Source: Chryseobacterium mulctrae (lineage in GTDB: Bacteria; Bacteroidota; Bacteroidia; Flavobacteriales; Weeksellaceae). Taken from it: DNA of 64,000 nt. The notes beneath the pieces were generated by a model. The model searched no databases. It was given only the letters and a program-made list of their open reading frames with translations, and was not told the origin of the DNA. The position numbers and the translations under genes were made by a program. The DNA lies in contig NZ_VAJL01000001.1 in the NCBI RefSeq assembly GCF_006175945.1, positions 3,047,001 through 3,111,000 on the forward strand. Direction: 5' to 3'. How positions within the stretch are numbered: the first letter of the stretch is position 1; every line of letters starts with the position of its first letter. This document shows, piece after piece, positions 34,329-43,030 of the stretch.

Positions 34329-37300
34329 TTAATGTGCTGTTGCCAAAAGTTCTTCCTCCAATTTTTGTTTTTGAAGTCTTTTTTGTTTTCTGCTCGGCAT
34401 TTTTTCATGTAAATATTGGAAGATGACATACATCACCGGAATGATGAAAATTCCGAAGACAACTCCTGTAAACATTCCACCAACAGTACTGATTCCGATT
34501 GAATGATTTCCTTTTGCTGCAGCACCTTGAGTCCAAACCAACGGAAGCATACCGATAATGAAAGCAAATGAAGTCATCAAAATGGGTCTTAAACGTAATC
34601 TTGAAGCCTGAAGTGCTGATTCAATTAAAGTTTTTCCTGCTTTTCTTCGCTGAACGGCAAATTCTACAATCAAAATCGCATTTTTCGCTAACAATCCGAC
34701 GAGCATGATCAATCCGACCTGAACGTAAATGTTATTGTCAATTCCAGCTAATCCTGTGAATGCAAATACTCCGAAAATCCCTGTAGGAATGGTTAAAATA
34801 ACGGCAAACGGAAGGATGTAACTTTCGTACTGAGCTGCCAATAAGAAATACACAAACAAAATACTTAGCATAAATACAAAAGCAGTTTGTCCACCGGTTT
34901 TGATCTCTTCACGGGTAATTCCGGTCCATTCGTAACCATATCCTCTTGGAAGCGATTTTTGAGCAACTTCTTCCACGGCTTTAATGGCGTCTCCTGTACT
35001 GTAACCAGGTTTTGGAGTTCCGTTGATGGTTACGGCGTTGAATAGGTTGTTTCTTGAAACCGTTTCTGGTCCGAAGGTTCTTTTTAAAGTGACCAAAGTT
35101 TTTACAGGAACCATTTCGCCCGATTTATTTTTAACATAAATTCCTTCCATAGAATTAGCATCGGTTCTGTAAGGAATATCAGCTTGAGCCATTACTCTGT
35201 AATATTTTCCAAATCTGTTGAAATCTGAAACGAAACTACTTCCATAATAAATCTGCATTGTCTGCATCAATTCTGTAATAGAAACTCCCAACTGATTGGC
35301 TTTATCGGTATCAACATCAATTGTGTATTGAGGATTTCCGGCTGCGTAAGTTGTAAAGGCAAAAGCAATTTCCGGACGTTTCATCAATTCTCCAATGAAA
35401 ACCTGAGTATTGACTCCCAATTGTTCAAAAGAGCCATTGGTCTTGTCTTGTAACATAAATTCAAAACCTGAAACGTTACCAAAACCTTGTACGGTAGGGA
35501 AGTTGAAGAAGAATGCGTTTGCATCTTTTACCTGTGCTACTTTTCCGGTTAAAGCCGCTGCAATCTGATCGGGATCTTTCATTTCGCCACGGTCTTCGTA
35601 ATCTTTCAATTTAATAAAACCTGCAGAATAAGGAGAAGCATTGGCATTACTGATGAAGTTCATTCCATCGGCTACCCAAAGGTGATTTTTTGCTTTTTCA
35701 CCATTGATGATTTTATCAATCTGCTCAGTTGCTCTGTGTGTTCTGTCTAATGAACTTCCAGGAGGAGTATTCACAGCATACAAAACAAATCCCTGATCTT
35801 CTGTAGGAATAAATCCTGTTGGTGCTTTATTGATCAAGAAAATACTCGCTGCCGTAATTGCTGCTAAACCTGTAACCGCAACCCATTTATTTTTAATTAA
35901 AAACTTAAGGCTGTAAATGTATTTTCGGGTCATGTTGTTGAAGCTTTTGTTGAAAGCGTTGAAAAACTTCGCTCCAAAACCTTTTTTCTGACCGTGTTCA
36001 CCATGTTCTCCTTGAGGATCATTTAACAATAAAGCACATAAAGCCGGACTTAAAGTCAATGCATTAATTGCTGAAATCATAATCGCAATCACCAAAGTAA
36101 AAGCAAACTGTCTGTAGAAAACTCCTGCAGGACCCTGCATAAAACCAACCGGAATAAATACGGCACACATCACCAGTGTAATAGAAATAATCGCTCCGGA
36201 AATTTCGCTCATCGAATGAGTTGTGGCTTGCTCAACCTGCATTCCTGTCTGTTCCATTTTAGAATGGACGGCTTCTACGACGACGATCGCATCATCCACA
36301 ACAATACCAATGGCCAGAACTAATGCGAATAATGTCAACATATTGATGCTGAAACCAAATAATTGAAGGAAAAAAAACGTACCGACAATTGCTACTGGAA
36401 CAGCGATCGCAGGAATTAATGTAGATCTGAAATCCTGAAGGAAAATATATACTACAATAAATACCAAAATGAATGCGATAATTAAAGTTTCTACAACCTG
36501 ATGAATTGATGCATCCAAAAAGTCTTTAGAATTGTACATGATAATTGGCTCAACTCCTTTTGGAAGCGAAGGTTTCATCTGTTCAACCTGCTTTTCAATA
36601 TCCGTTAAAATTTCGTTGGCATTTGAACCAGCAGTTTGAAGAATAGCAAAACCTGCAACCGGTTTTCCATCAACTCTATTCGCTGCCGTGTAAGTATATG
36701 AACCAAATTCTACTCTTGCAACATCTTTTAATCTTAAAAATGAACCGTCACTATTCGATTTGATGGCAATATTTTCGTAGTCTTCGTTTTTATTTAATTT
36801 ACCTTTATATTTTAAGATATATTCGTAAGTTTCCTTGCTTCCTTGTCCCAAACGTCCTGGAGCAGCTTCAAGATTATGATCTTTTACTGCTGCTAAAACT
36901 TCCTGCGGAGAAAGATTATTGACGGCCAATCTGTCTGGTTTCAACCAAAGTCTCATCGAATAATCTCTTGTTCCGAAGACCTGAGCCTGAGCAACTCCCG
37001 GAATACGTTGTATTTGTGGAATCACATTGATTTTCAAATAATTTTGTAAGAAAAGTTCGTCATATTGTTTCGGGTCATTACTCGAAAGTCCCATAAACAT
37101 AATCATACTGTTTTGAACTTTCTGAGTAGAAATTCCCGCCTGTACAACCTCCTGTGGAAGCTGGCTCATGGCTTTTGAAACACGGTTTTGAACATTTACC
37201 GCTGCGTTATCTGGATCTGAACCTTGCTTGAAAAATACGCTCAAAGTCATTGATCCGTCGTTACTTGAATTTGAGGTCATATACGTCATGTTCTCAACAC

Positions 37301-37511
37301 CGTTTACCGCTTCCTCAATAGGAACTGCAACGGAACGGGCAACAACTTCTGCATTCGCTCCCGGATAAAATGCCGTCACCTGAACACTCGGTGGTGCTAT
37401 ATCGGGAAACAGAGTAATCGGAAGGTTGAAAACCGACATCGCTCCCAATAGCAAAAGTATAATGGAGATAACCGTAGAAAGTACCGGTCTATCTATGAAT
37501 TTTTTTAACAT
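34329..37511 (-). CDS. RND multidrug efflux pump, inner-membrane transporter (HAE1/AcrB-like)
   Basis: 1060 residues. Twelve membrane helices in two halves with large periplasmic loops after TM1 and TM7. N-terminus MLKKFIDRPVLSTVISIILL; proton-relay DD in IGIVVDDAIVVVEAV (TM4), PVAIVGTFFFLQLFGFSINMLT and the hinge GTPKPGYSTGDA in the second half. Proton-driven trimeric exporter that captures substrate from the periplasm and inner membrane. Second gene of the TetR-controlled operon, behind the adaptor gene. Confidence 0.95.
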   Translation of the reverse strand: MLKKFIDRPVLSTVISIILLLLGAMSVFNLPITLFPDIAPPSVQVTAFYPGANAEVVARSVAVPIEEAVNGVENMTYMTSNSSNDGSMTLSVFFKQGSDPDNAAVNVQNRVSKAMSQLPQEVVQAGISTQKVQNSMIMFMGLSSNDPKQYDELFLQNYLKINVIPQIQRIPGVAQAQVFGTRDYSMRLWLKPDRLAVNNLSPQEVLAAVKDHNLEAAPGRLGQGSKETYEYILKYKGKLNKNEDYENIAIKSNSDGSFLRLKDVARVEFGSYTYTAANRVDGKPVAGFAILQTAGSNANEILTDIEKQVEQMKPSLPKGVEPIIMYNSKDFLDASIHQVVETLIIAFILVFIVVYIFLQDFRSTLIPAIAVPVAIVGTFFFLQLFGFSINMLTLFALVLAIGIVVDDAIVVVEAVHSKMEQTGMQVEQATTHSMSEISGAIISITLVMCAVFIPVGFMQGPAGVFYRQFAFTLVIAIMISAINALTLSPALCALLLNDPQGEHGEHGQKKGFGAKFFNAFNKSFNNMTRKYIYSLKFLIKNKWVAVTGLAAITAASIFLINKAPTGFIPTEDQGFVLYAVNTPPGSSLDRTHRATEQIDKIINGEKAKNHLWVADGMNFISNANASPYSAGFIKLKDYEDRGEMKDPDQIAAALTGKVAQVKDANAFFFNFPTVQGFGNVSGFEFMLQDKTNGSFEQLGVNTQVFIGELMKRPEIAFAFTTYAAGNPQYTIDVDTDKANQLGVSITELMQTMQIYYGSSFVSDFNRFGKYYRVMAQADIPYRTDANSMEGIYVKNKSGEMVPVKTLVTLKRTFGPETVSRNNLFNAVTINGTPKPGYSTGDAIKAVEEVAQKSLPRGYGYEWTGITREEIKTGGQTAFVFMLSILFVYFLLAAQYESYILPFAVILTIPTGIFGVFAFTGLAGIDNNIYVQVGLIMLVGLLAKNAILIVEFAVQRRKAGKTLIESALQASRLRLRPILMTSFAFIIGMLPLVWTQGAAAKGNHSIGISTVGGMFTGVVFGIFIIPVMYVIFQYLHEKMPSRKQKRLQKQKLEEELLATAH

Positions 37512-37761
37512 AAGAAGTTTATTTTTTTAATGTTGTTTAAACTATGTTCTTACCACAAATCGAAGATTCGACGAAGTCAAAAAACACAATAGTTTTTAAA
37601 CACATTAGTCACATTAAGTTTTAATTATTGCTTTTAAAAAGAACACATTAGTTTTGAAAATCTTAGATCTTCGTTTTTGTGAACTTTAAAATTTTAGCAT
37701 TCTACTTTTTCAGACAGAAAAAAATCTTTTGTGACTCTTGTGGTTAAAATTTAAACGGTTT
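37512..37761. repeat. Gap with CACATTAG/ACCACAA-type dyad
   Basis: 250-bp gap between pump and adaptor genes. Left half holds ACCACAAATCGAAG and two copies of AACACATTAG; right half ends TGTGACTCTTGTGGTT, complementary in part to ACCACAA. The units differ from those at 32 kb and 34 kb. No gene seen. Confidence 0.4.
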
Positions 37762-38922
37762 TTACAATGGTCTTGCTTTCAAAAGACTGTCGGAAGAAAT
37801 GTTTTTTGGCTGAATGGTAACACCATCTTTCAATGCGCCAATTCCTGTGTAAACAATTTTTTCACCTGCTGCAAGTCCTTCGGAAATAAAGTAATAACTG
37901 TCTGTTTTTCCAGAAATTGTTATAGGCTTGCCGGTTACTTTTTTATCCTTTCCAACAATATAAACATAGGTTTTATCCTGTATTTCGAAAGTTGATTCTT
38001 GTGGAATAACAAGCGTATTGGCGAATAATTGAGGCATACGAACTCGGCCTGTGTTTCCTGTTCTCAATGCTCCGTTTGCATTTGGAAAAACGGCACGAAC
38101 ACTGATTGCACCTGTGGTTTTATCAAACTGTCCGTCAACAATGCTCATTTTACCTTTTTCAGGATATGTAGTGTTGTCGGCAATCACCAAATCTACCATC
38201 GGCATATTTTTAAGTTTTTCGTTTAAAGTTGCTCCCGGATATTTTTTCTGAAAACCAATAAAATCAAGTTCGCTTAAAGAGAAATACGCATAAATTTCGC
38301 TGATATCTGATAATAAAGTCAACGGATTGGCATCTGTTCTTGAAATTAAACTTCCTTTTTTATAAGGAATTCTTCCAATGTAACCGCTTACAGGAGCTGT
38401 AATCGTTGTAAATCCTACATTGATCTTTGCTCCGCCAACTGAAGCTTTTGCTTGTGAAGCTGCTGCAACGGCTGCGGCGTAATTTGCTTTTGCTGTTCTC
38501 AACTGTACTTCAGAAACTACTTTTGCAGATACAAGAGGCTCCAGTCTGTCAACCTCAACTTTTGCTTTCTGAATATTGGCATTAGCAACCTGTAAGTTAG
38601 CATTGGCCATATTCATCTGCTCTCCGTAAGCTCTTGAATCTATTTTAAATAAAGCTTGTCCGGCTCTTACATAAGCACCTTCTTCTACATAAATTTTATC
38701 TAAATATCCATCAACCTGAGATCTTATTTCCACATTATTTTTTCCTTCTAATGCAGTTGGAAATTCCTGATATATTGTTGCTGGAGATGTAGTAACAGTA
38801 TAAACTGGCAATTCTGGAGCGGGTGGAGCGGCATTGGTGCCTTCTGCTGCTTTTGTGCAATTTTGTAAAAGAATGATACTCGATATAAGTACGATTAATT
38901 TTGCTTTTGCAGTTGTTTTCAT
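37762..38922 (-). CDS. RND efflux periplasmic adaptor (AcrA-like lipoprotein)
   Basis: 386 residues. A lipoprotein signal with LLQNC (Cys about 22). Then the membrane-fusion pattern: barrel EGKNNVEIRSQVDGYLDKIYVEEGAYVRAGQALFKI (lipoyl half, about 60-95), the helical hairpin with repeated Ala-rich segments, and PVSGYIGRIPYKKGSLI (second lipoyl half). Links the pump to the outer-membrane duct. Three copies of the operator TAACAGTGTTA precede it. Confidence 0.94.
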   Translation of the reverse strand: MKTTAKAKLIVLISSIILLQNCTKAAEGTNAAPPAPELPVYTVTTSPATIYQEFPTALEGKNNVEIRSQVDGYLDKIYVEEGAYVRAGQALFKIDSRAYGEQMNMANANLQVANANIQKAKVEVDRLEPLVSAKVVSEVQLRTAKANYAAAVAAASQAKASVGGAKINVGFTTITAPVSGYIGRIPYKKGSLISRTDANPLTLLSDISEIYAYFSLSELDFIGFQKKYPGATLNEKLKNMPMVDLVIADNTTYPEKGKMSIVDGQFDKTTGAISVRAVFPNANGALRTGNTGRVRMPQLFANTLVIPQESTFEIQDKTYVYIVGKDKKVTGKPITISGKTDSYYFISEGLAAGEKIVYTGIGALKDGVTIQPKNISSDSLLKARPL

Positions 38923-38994
38923 TTTAAGTTTTATTTTTTAATAAAGTGTTAATTTAAGTAATGTTGTTTTTATTTTAAATCATGTTATATTTTC

Positions 38995-39005
38995 TAACAG
39001 TGTTA
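38995..39005. promoter_or_regulatory. TetR operator 1
   Basis: TAACAGTGTTA, an 11-bp palindrome about the central G, in the 346-bp gap before the adaptor gene. Same sequence as at 39119, 39238 and 39878. Confidence 0.75.
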
Positions 39006-39118
39006 ATTGAGAAGTCAAAAAAATAACCTGATTTTAACTGGTGGTTTAGATTGTCATTTCCATGATTACAATTTTGAAGTTAAGTTTTGGTTTGATTGGT
39101 TTTTGGTGTTATTTTTCT

Positions 39119-39129
39119 TAACAGTGTTA
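39119..39129. promoter_or_regulatory. TetR operator 2
   Basis: Core TAACAGTGTTA, extended here to a 13-bp palindrome TTAACAGTGTTAA (39118-39130). 124 bp from operator 1. Confidence 0.75.
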
Positions 39130-39237
39130 ATGAGAAGGAAAAAAAATGGCAAGAAATAATGTGAAAAAATCGTATTTCATTTTTAAAGTCTTTTATTTTT
39201 AATTTAAATTATGTTAATTGTTTTGTGTTACTTTTCC

Positions 39238-39248
39238 TAACAGTGTTA
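39238..39248. promoter_or_regulatory. TetR operator 3
   Basis: TAACAGTGTTA, 119 bp from operator 2, just beyond the tetR stop. It sits in the same local setting as the other two: a TTTTC tract before and an A-rich stretch after it. Confidence 0.75.
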
Positions 39249-39268
39249 ATTTTTAGTTCAAAAAAAAT

Positions 39269-39865
39269 TTACAAAGATTTAATAAAAGCCGAAACTGTTT
39301 CGTCTAAAGTCGTTTTATTCATTGTTGAAGGAATATCATCATTTCTCATCATCATAATCGAAATCAATCCGTGAACTGCAGAAAACAAAGCATGAGAAGA
39401 GTGACAAGCACTGTCTTCATTTGATCCTTTTTTCTTGATAATTTCATAAGTACAGTCGAAAATCATATCCTGAAAAGACGAAAATTCTTCTTTCATTAAA
39501 CCTTTTCCGCTACACTGCATTCCCAAACCGAACATCAATTGGTAATATTCTTTATTCTTAAAGGCAAAATTCCAATAAGCATCTACAATTGCTGTCAACT
39601 GATCTTCTGGACTTTCGTGTTTTTTCTGAGCTTTTAATAATTCTATTTGAAGGCAATGAAATCCGTTGATAGAAATTTCATATAAAATCGCTTCTTTGTT
39701 TTCGAAATGATCATAAACAACAGGAGCGCTGTACTCAATCGCATCAGCTATTTTACGAATAGAAAGCGATGCCCAACCGTCAGTTTTAGCCAAAGTGAAT
39801 GCTGCCTGCAAAATATTTGCACGGATAGATTCTTTTTCTCTTTGACGACGTTCATGTAAACCCAT
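39269..39865 (-). CDS. TetR family regulator of the adjacent efflux operon
   Basis: 198 residues from ATG 39865. N-terminal helix-turn-helix (about 10-57: LQAAFTLAKTDGWASLSIRKIADAIEYSAPVVYDHFENKEAILYE, the family pattern). A helical ligand-binding C-terminal half follows with HGLISIMMM. The start at 39865 was chosen because codons before it lie in the operator 39878-39888. It lies upstream of the efflux genes on the same strand. Four operators (three before the adaptor gene, one before itself) suggest repression of both. Inducer unknown. Confidence 0.9.
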   Translation of the reverse strand: MGLHERRQREKESIRANILQAAFTLAKTDGWASLSIRKIADAIEYSAPVVYDHFENKEAILYEISINGFHCLQIELLKAQKKHESPEDQLTAIVDAYWNFAFKNKEYYQLMFGLGMQCSGKGLMKEEFSSFQDMIFDCTYEIIKKKGSNEDSACHSSHALFSAVHGLISIMMMRNDDIPSTMNKTTLDETVSAFIKSL

Positions 39866-39877
39866 GATTTTATATAC

Positions 39878-39888
39878 TAACAGTGTTA
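39878..39888. promoter_or_regulatory. TetR operator 4 (autoregulatory)
   Basis: Core TAACAGTGTTA, extended to a 13-bp palindrome CTAACAGTGTTAG (39877-39889), 12 bp before the tetR start. Confidence 0.75.
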
Positions 39889-40138
39889 GCAAAACTACAA
39901 ACTTTTAAATACATCTTCCAAACAAATTTTTAAATTTAATTTTTAATGGAAGATTTGGTGAACTATTATCATTTACTGAATGCTGAAAGAATGGGAGCTG
40001 GAAGATAAAGTTTTAATATTATTGTAAAAATAGATAGATTACATAGTCTAACTCGATTGATTGATTTTTTTCAAAAAAACTGCTTAAACTTTCATCATCC
40101 ATCTTCGGTCTTCCTTATTAGATAAGAAAAGAAATCTT

Positions 40139-40146
40139 TATCTTTG
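40139..40146 (+). promoter_or_regulatory. -7 box of the 40165 gene
   Basis: TATCTTTG, the Bacteroidota TAnnTTTG form, ends 18 bp before ATG 40165. The upstream in-frame GTG codon lies inside this box. The preceding gap (39866-40138) holds only a weak dyad of GGAAGAT/ATCTTC units besides the operator. Confidence 0.6.
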
Positions 40147-40164
40147 TGGATAAATAAAAAAGAT

Positions 40165-40719
40165 ATGAATACTCCCTCAAATATGTTGGCATTAGGTACA
40201 AAAGCTCCGTTTTTTGAACTTCCGAATCCTTCAAAAAGCAATGAAGTTCAGTCATTAGATGATTTGAAAGGTGAAAAAGGTACATTGGTGATTTTTATGT
40301 GCAATCACTGTCCGTTTGTACTGCACATTATTGATAAGCTAACCGAACTTTATGAAGATTATAATGAGGCAGGAATTGAATTTATCGCGATCAATTCTAA
40401 TAACGTAGAAAAATATCCTGCGGATTCTCCGGAAAAAATGATTGAGTTTCAAATCGAAAGAAAATTTGACTTTCCTTATTTATATGACGAAAGTCAGGCA
40501 ATTGCAAAAGCGTACGATGCAGCTTGCACACCAGATTTTTTCTTCTTTGATGATAAATTAGACCTTATTTACAGAGGTCAGATGGATGATTCAAGACCTG
40601 GAAATCATAAAGAAGTGACTGGAGAAGATTTAATTATTGCTTTTGAAAATCTTTTAATCGGTGAGCCTCAGGAAGAAATTCAGAGACCGAGCATGGGTTG
40701 CAATATTAAATGGAAATAA
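40165..40719 (+). CDS. Thioredoxin-fold (AhpC/TSA-like) protein, HCP motif
   Basis: 184 residues. A redoxin fold: N-terminal GTKAPFFELPNP, then FMCNHCPFVLHIIDKL with CNHC in the usual CxxC place, INSNNVEKYPADSPEKM, and the cis-proline region CTPDFFFFDDK. No signal peptide, so cytosolic. This family (peroxiredoxin-like, with NHC before the Cys) is widespread and of uncertain role. Own promoter and own terminator; monocistronic. Confidence 0.88.
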   Translation: MNTPSNMLALGTKAPFFELPNPSKSNEVQSLDDLKGEKGTLVIFMCNHCPFVLHIIDKLTELYEDYNEAGIEFIAINSNNVEKYPADSPEKMIEFQIERKFDFPYLYDESQAIAKAYDAACTPDFFFFDDKLDLIYRGQMDDSRPGNHKEVTGEDLIIAFENLLIGEPQEEIQRPSMGCNIKWK

Positions 40720-40765
40720 TTGTAAGTTAATTGTTGCAGGTTAATTTTTCTTGCAAATAATATAT

Positions 40766-40794
40766 AAGCTGTCCTTTTTGGGATAGCTTTTTTT
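40766..40794 (+). terminator. Rho-independent terminator
   Basis: AAGCTGTCC (40766-40774) with GGATAGCTT (40781-40789), one G-T pair, then a T-run. Ends the 40165 gene. Confidence 0.8.
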
Positions 40795-41051
40795 CATATA
40801 TTGTTATTGATAATCAGACTGTTTTAGAGTTATCCACAATTTTATCCACATAGTTTCCACAACTATCTTAGTGTGAAAATTTTCTTTTTTATCAACTTAT
40901 TGAAAATCTTTAATTTATAAAATTTAATAAAAATTAGAATTGATTATTTTTTTCTAATTTCAATTGAGGAATTTAATTTTATCTAATTGATAAGTAGTCT
41001 GTTGTTGATTATGTTAAATGTTATCCACAAAGTTATCCACAGGCTTATCCA

Positions 41052-41400
41052 CAATTTATTGTTGATAAATGCGATTAAAATTTGTTTTTAATTTTAGAAT
41101 TATTACATGATATATTATTCCTCAGTTCATAAGACGCCTTTTTAAATTTACTTTTGCGTATTATTAAAATTATTAAGTATTTGAAAGATAGATTTGTATT
41201 AGTGATCTTGATATACTTTTATCCTTTGTCAGCACTAATATATTTTTTTATTGTCGGCTTATTGGCTATGTAAATTTGACTTGAAATGCTTCTGAAAAAT
41301 GTAGGAAGTTGTAGGATTGATCAATTGGTTGATAACTTCATTATTGATTTCTTTATTGTAATTCTACTTTCCATAAATGGAGGTTGTTTTTAGATAAGTA
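41052..41400. repeat. Decayed copy of the araC 3' end, unit 1
   Basis: Follows DnaA array 2 and aligns with the minus-strand 3' end of the gene at 42006-42908. The clearest stretch is about 41306-41362, similar to 42278-42344, including a shared ATTGATTTCTTT. Frame is lost. Part of a tandem unit of about 480 bp. Confidence 0.6.
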
Positions 41401-41534
41401 TTATTAATATCTTCATAAGTTACTAACAATATAGAATCTTGTTATTTTTAAAAATAGCCTTCTATATAGCTTCTAGATGGATATTTTGTAATATTTGGAA
41501 GTTATCCCCAATTTTATCCACATCATTATCCCCA

Positions 41535-41860
41535 ATTTAAAAACTAATTTTATTTTAAGTTTTTTGAATTTTAAAATCATATTTAATTTTTATTAAAATA
41601 AATTCTCAAGATGTCTTTTGAATATATTTTTATGTTTTATTAAAATAGATAAGACGATTAAAATTAAGGCTCTAACTTTATTGGATGTGTTTTTTTTGTT
41701 TGTCATCAATAAAAAAATATGCAATACCGGGATACAAATTCTTTAGTGGGGTTTAAAAAGAAATAATAGAAAAGAGGAGGTGTAAGATTGAATAATATTG
41801 CTATGAATCTATAATTAATTCTCTATCGTCGCTGCATCTTGTATTTAATAGAAATAGATC
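41535..41860. repeat. Decayed copy of the araC 3' end, unit 2
   Basis: Follows DnaA array 3. Start CAATTTAAAA and onward matches the region after array 4 (42004 and onward). Later AGGTGTAAGATTG (about 41780) matches GAAGTGTAAGATTGG of the intact gene. About 469 bp separates arrays 3 and 4, giving the unit length. Confidence 0.6.
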
Positions 41861-42005
41861 TTGTGGAAAATTGTTGATATCTTTATAGGTTATCAACAAT
41901 GAGGAAAATATCATCTTAGCGATTTTTAAAATTATGTTATTTAAAATCAATAACTTGTAATAGCGGAAAGTTATCCACAATTTTATCCACAGAGTTATCC
42001 ACAAT

Positions 42006-42908
42006 TTAAAATCCAATTTTTATTTTAGTTTCTTCAACCTTCAAATCTACATTCACTTTATTGTGTGAAAAATTTTTCATAAACTCTGAAGGTGTTTTTT
42101 CTGTATATTTTTTAAACATTCTATTGAAATAAGTAACATTGTTAAAACCACAACTGTAGCTGCACTCAGAAATACTTTTGTCCTGCGCCATTAATAAACA
42201 TGCTTTGTTGATACGGTATCTATTCACAAACTCCGTAAAGGTGATCTGAGTTGCCTTTTTAAAGAAATTACAGAATGCCGGAAGTGTAAGATTGGCCAAT
42301 TTAGCAACATCTTCAATATTGATTTCTTTGTCGTAATTGTGTTCTACAAAAGTGAAAATATTTTCCAGCCTCGTTTTGTTTTTTGAAATGATGGTGTAAG
42401 GCATAATTTCGTTATTCAAAAGCTCATAATCTTTAGATTGTGAAAGTTCAAAAAGGATTTCAAGCAACAGTAAATATCTTTTGTAGCCTTCAGATTCCAG
42501 CATCAATCTCAGTTTTGGAATCATTGTTTTTTTGATTTTTCGGTGAAATTTTATACCATATTTAGAAAGCTCCAGTAAGTCTTTGATCGATCTTGCTTCA
42601 ACTTCCTGTTCTGGAAACTGCAAAATTTCCTGTTTGAACTGGAGTACAATTTCTTCATGTGGATCGATCGAATTTAAACCAAATCCGGAATGTGGAATAT
42701 TTGAACCAATCAAAACCAAATCGCCATTGGTATAATTACTTTTATGGTAACCGACGTGGCGTGTTCCGCTCCCGGAAAGTACGCAGACAAGCTCAATTTC
42801 GGGATGATAATGATATTCCCATTTAAATTCTGAAATAGGAGAGTTATTATGAATCGTGCGGAAAGAACTCTTTTCATTGGGAATCACTCGTTCAAAAGTA
42901 ACTTTCAT
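42006..42908 (-). CDS. AraC family regulator with cupin sensor domain
   Basis: 300 residues. N-terminal cupin (about 25-95; EYHYHPEIELVCVLSGSGTRHV, GDLVLIGSNIPHSGFG) and C-terminal double HTH (about 185-285; VEHNYDKEINIEDVAKLANL, then ACLLMAQDKSISECSYSCGFNNVTYFNRMFKKYT). The C-terminus ends 3 bp beyond a DnaA box of the origin. Divergent from the MFS-trehalase-receptor genes, which it probably controls. A perfect 10-bp palindrome TTAACGTTAA at 42983-42992 lies in the shared 122-bp gap. Confidence 0.92.
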   Translation of the reverse strand: MKVTFERVIPNEKSSFRTIHNNSPISEFKWEYHYHPEIELVCVLSGSGTRHVGYHKSNYTNGDLVLIGSNIPHSGFGLNSIDPHEEIVLQFKQEILQFPEQEVEARSIKDLLELSKYGIKFHRKIKKTMIPKLRLMLESEGYKRYLLLLEILFELSQSKDYELLNNEIMPYTIISKNKTRLENIFTFVEHNYDKEINIEDVAKLANLTLPAFCNFFKKATQITFTEFVNRYRINKACLLMAQDKSISECSYSCGFNNVTYFNRMFKKYTEKTPSEFMKNFSHNKVNVDLKVEETKIKIGF

Positions 42909-42982
42909 TTAATTAACCTTATTTTGTTGTCTAAAATAAGAATTATATTAATACAGTTCAAATATTCATTTACCGTGTTAAA

Positions 42983-42992
42983 TTAACGTTAA
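42983..42992. promoter_or_regulatory. Palindrome in the divergent promoter gap
   Basis: TTAACGTTAA, perfect palindrome, 13 bp before the -7-like TATCTTAG (43005-43012) of the MFS gene. Candidate operator for the AraC protein or another regulator. Confidence 0.4.
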
Positions 42993-43030
42993 CCGGAATG
43001 CTTCTATCTTAGCCACCAAGAAATTAATTA

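Larger units (their letters stand above)
40830..42003. other. Probable chromosomal replication origin (oriC)
   Basis: About 1.2 kb without genes, very AT-rich. Consensus DnaA boxes TTATCCACA lie at 40830, 40842, 41021, 41033, 41045, 41514, 41971, 41983 and 41995. TTATCCCCA variants lie at 41502 and 41526. All are on the plus strand. They form four arrays; arrays 2, 3 and 4 each have three boxes spaced exactly 12 bp apart, and array 1 has two boxes 12 bp apart plus a degenerate third about 40853. TTATCAACA-type boxes occur at 41060 and 41890. The AT-rich 40871-41010 stretch is a candidate unwinding element. Gene direction changes across the region. Confidence 0.85.

Noticed and set aside
34329..38922. 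Separate promoters proposed in each gap of the efflux operon
   Set aside because: No TTG/TAnnTTTG pair with correct spacing could be found in the 34043-34328 or 37512-37761 gaps; dyads fill them instead.
40830..42003. Reading the TTATCCACA arrays as plasmid iterons
   Set aside because: The surrounding genes are chromosomal housekeeping genes and no plasmid rep gene lies next to the arrays. The motif equals the DnaA-box consensus.
41801..42016. Minus-strand frame of 71 codons in the origin region
   Set aside because: It lies across DnaA array 4 and AT-rich spacer, has no family resemblance, and reflects the decayed araC-end copy and low complexity.
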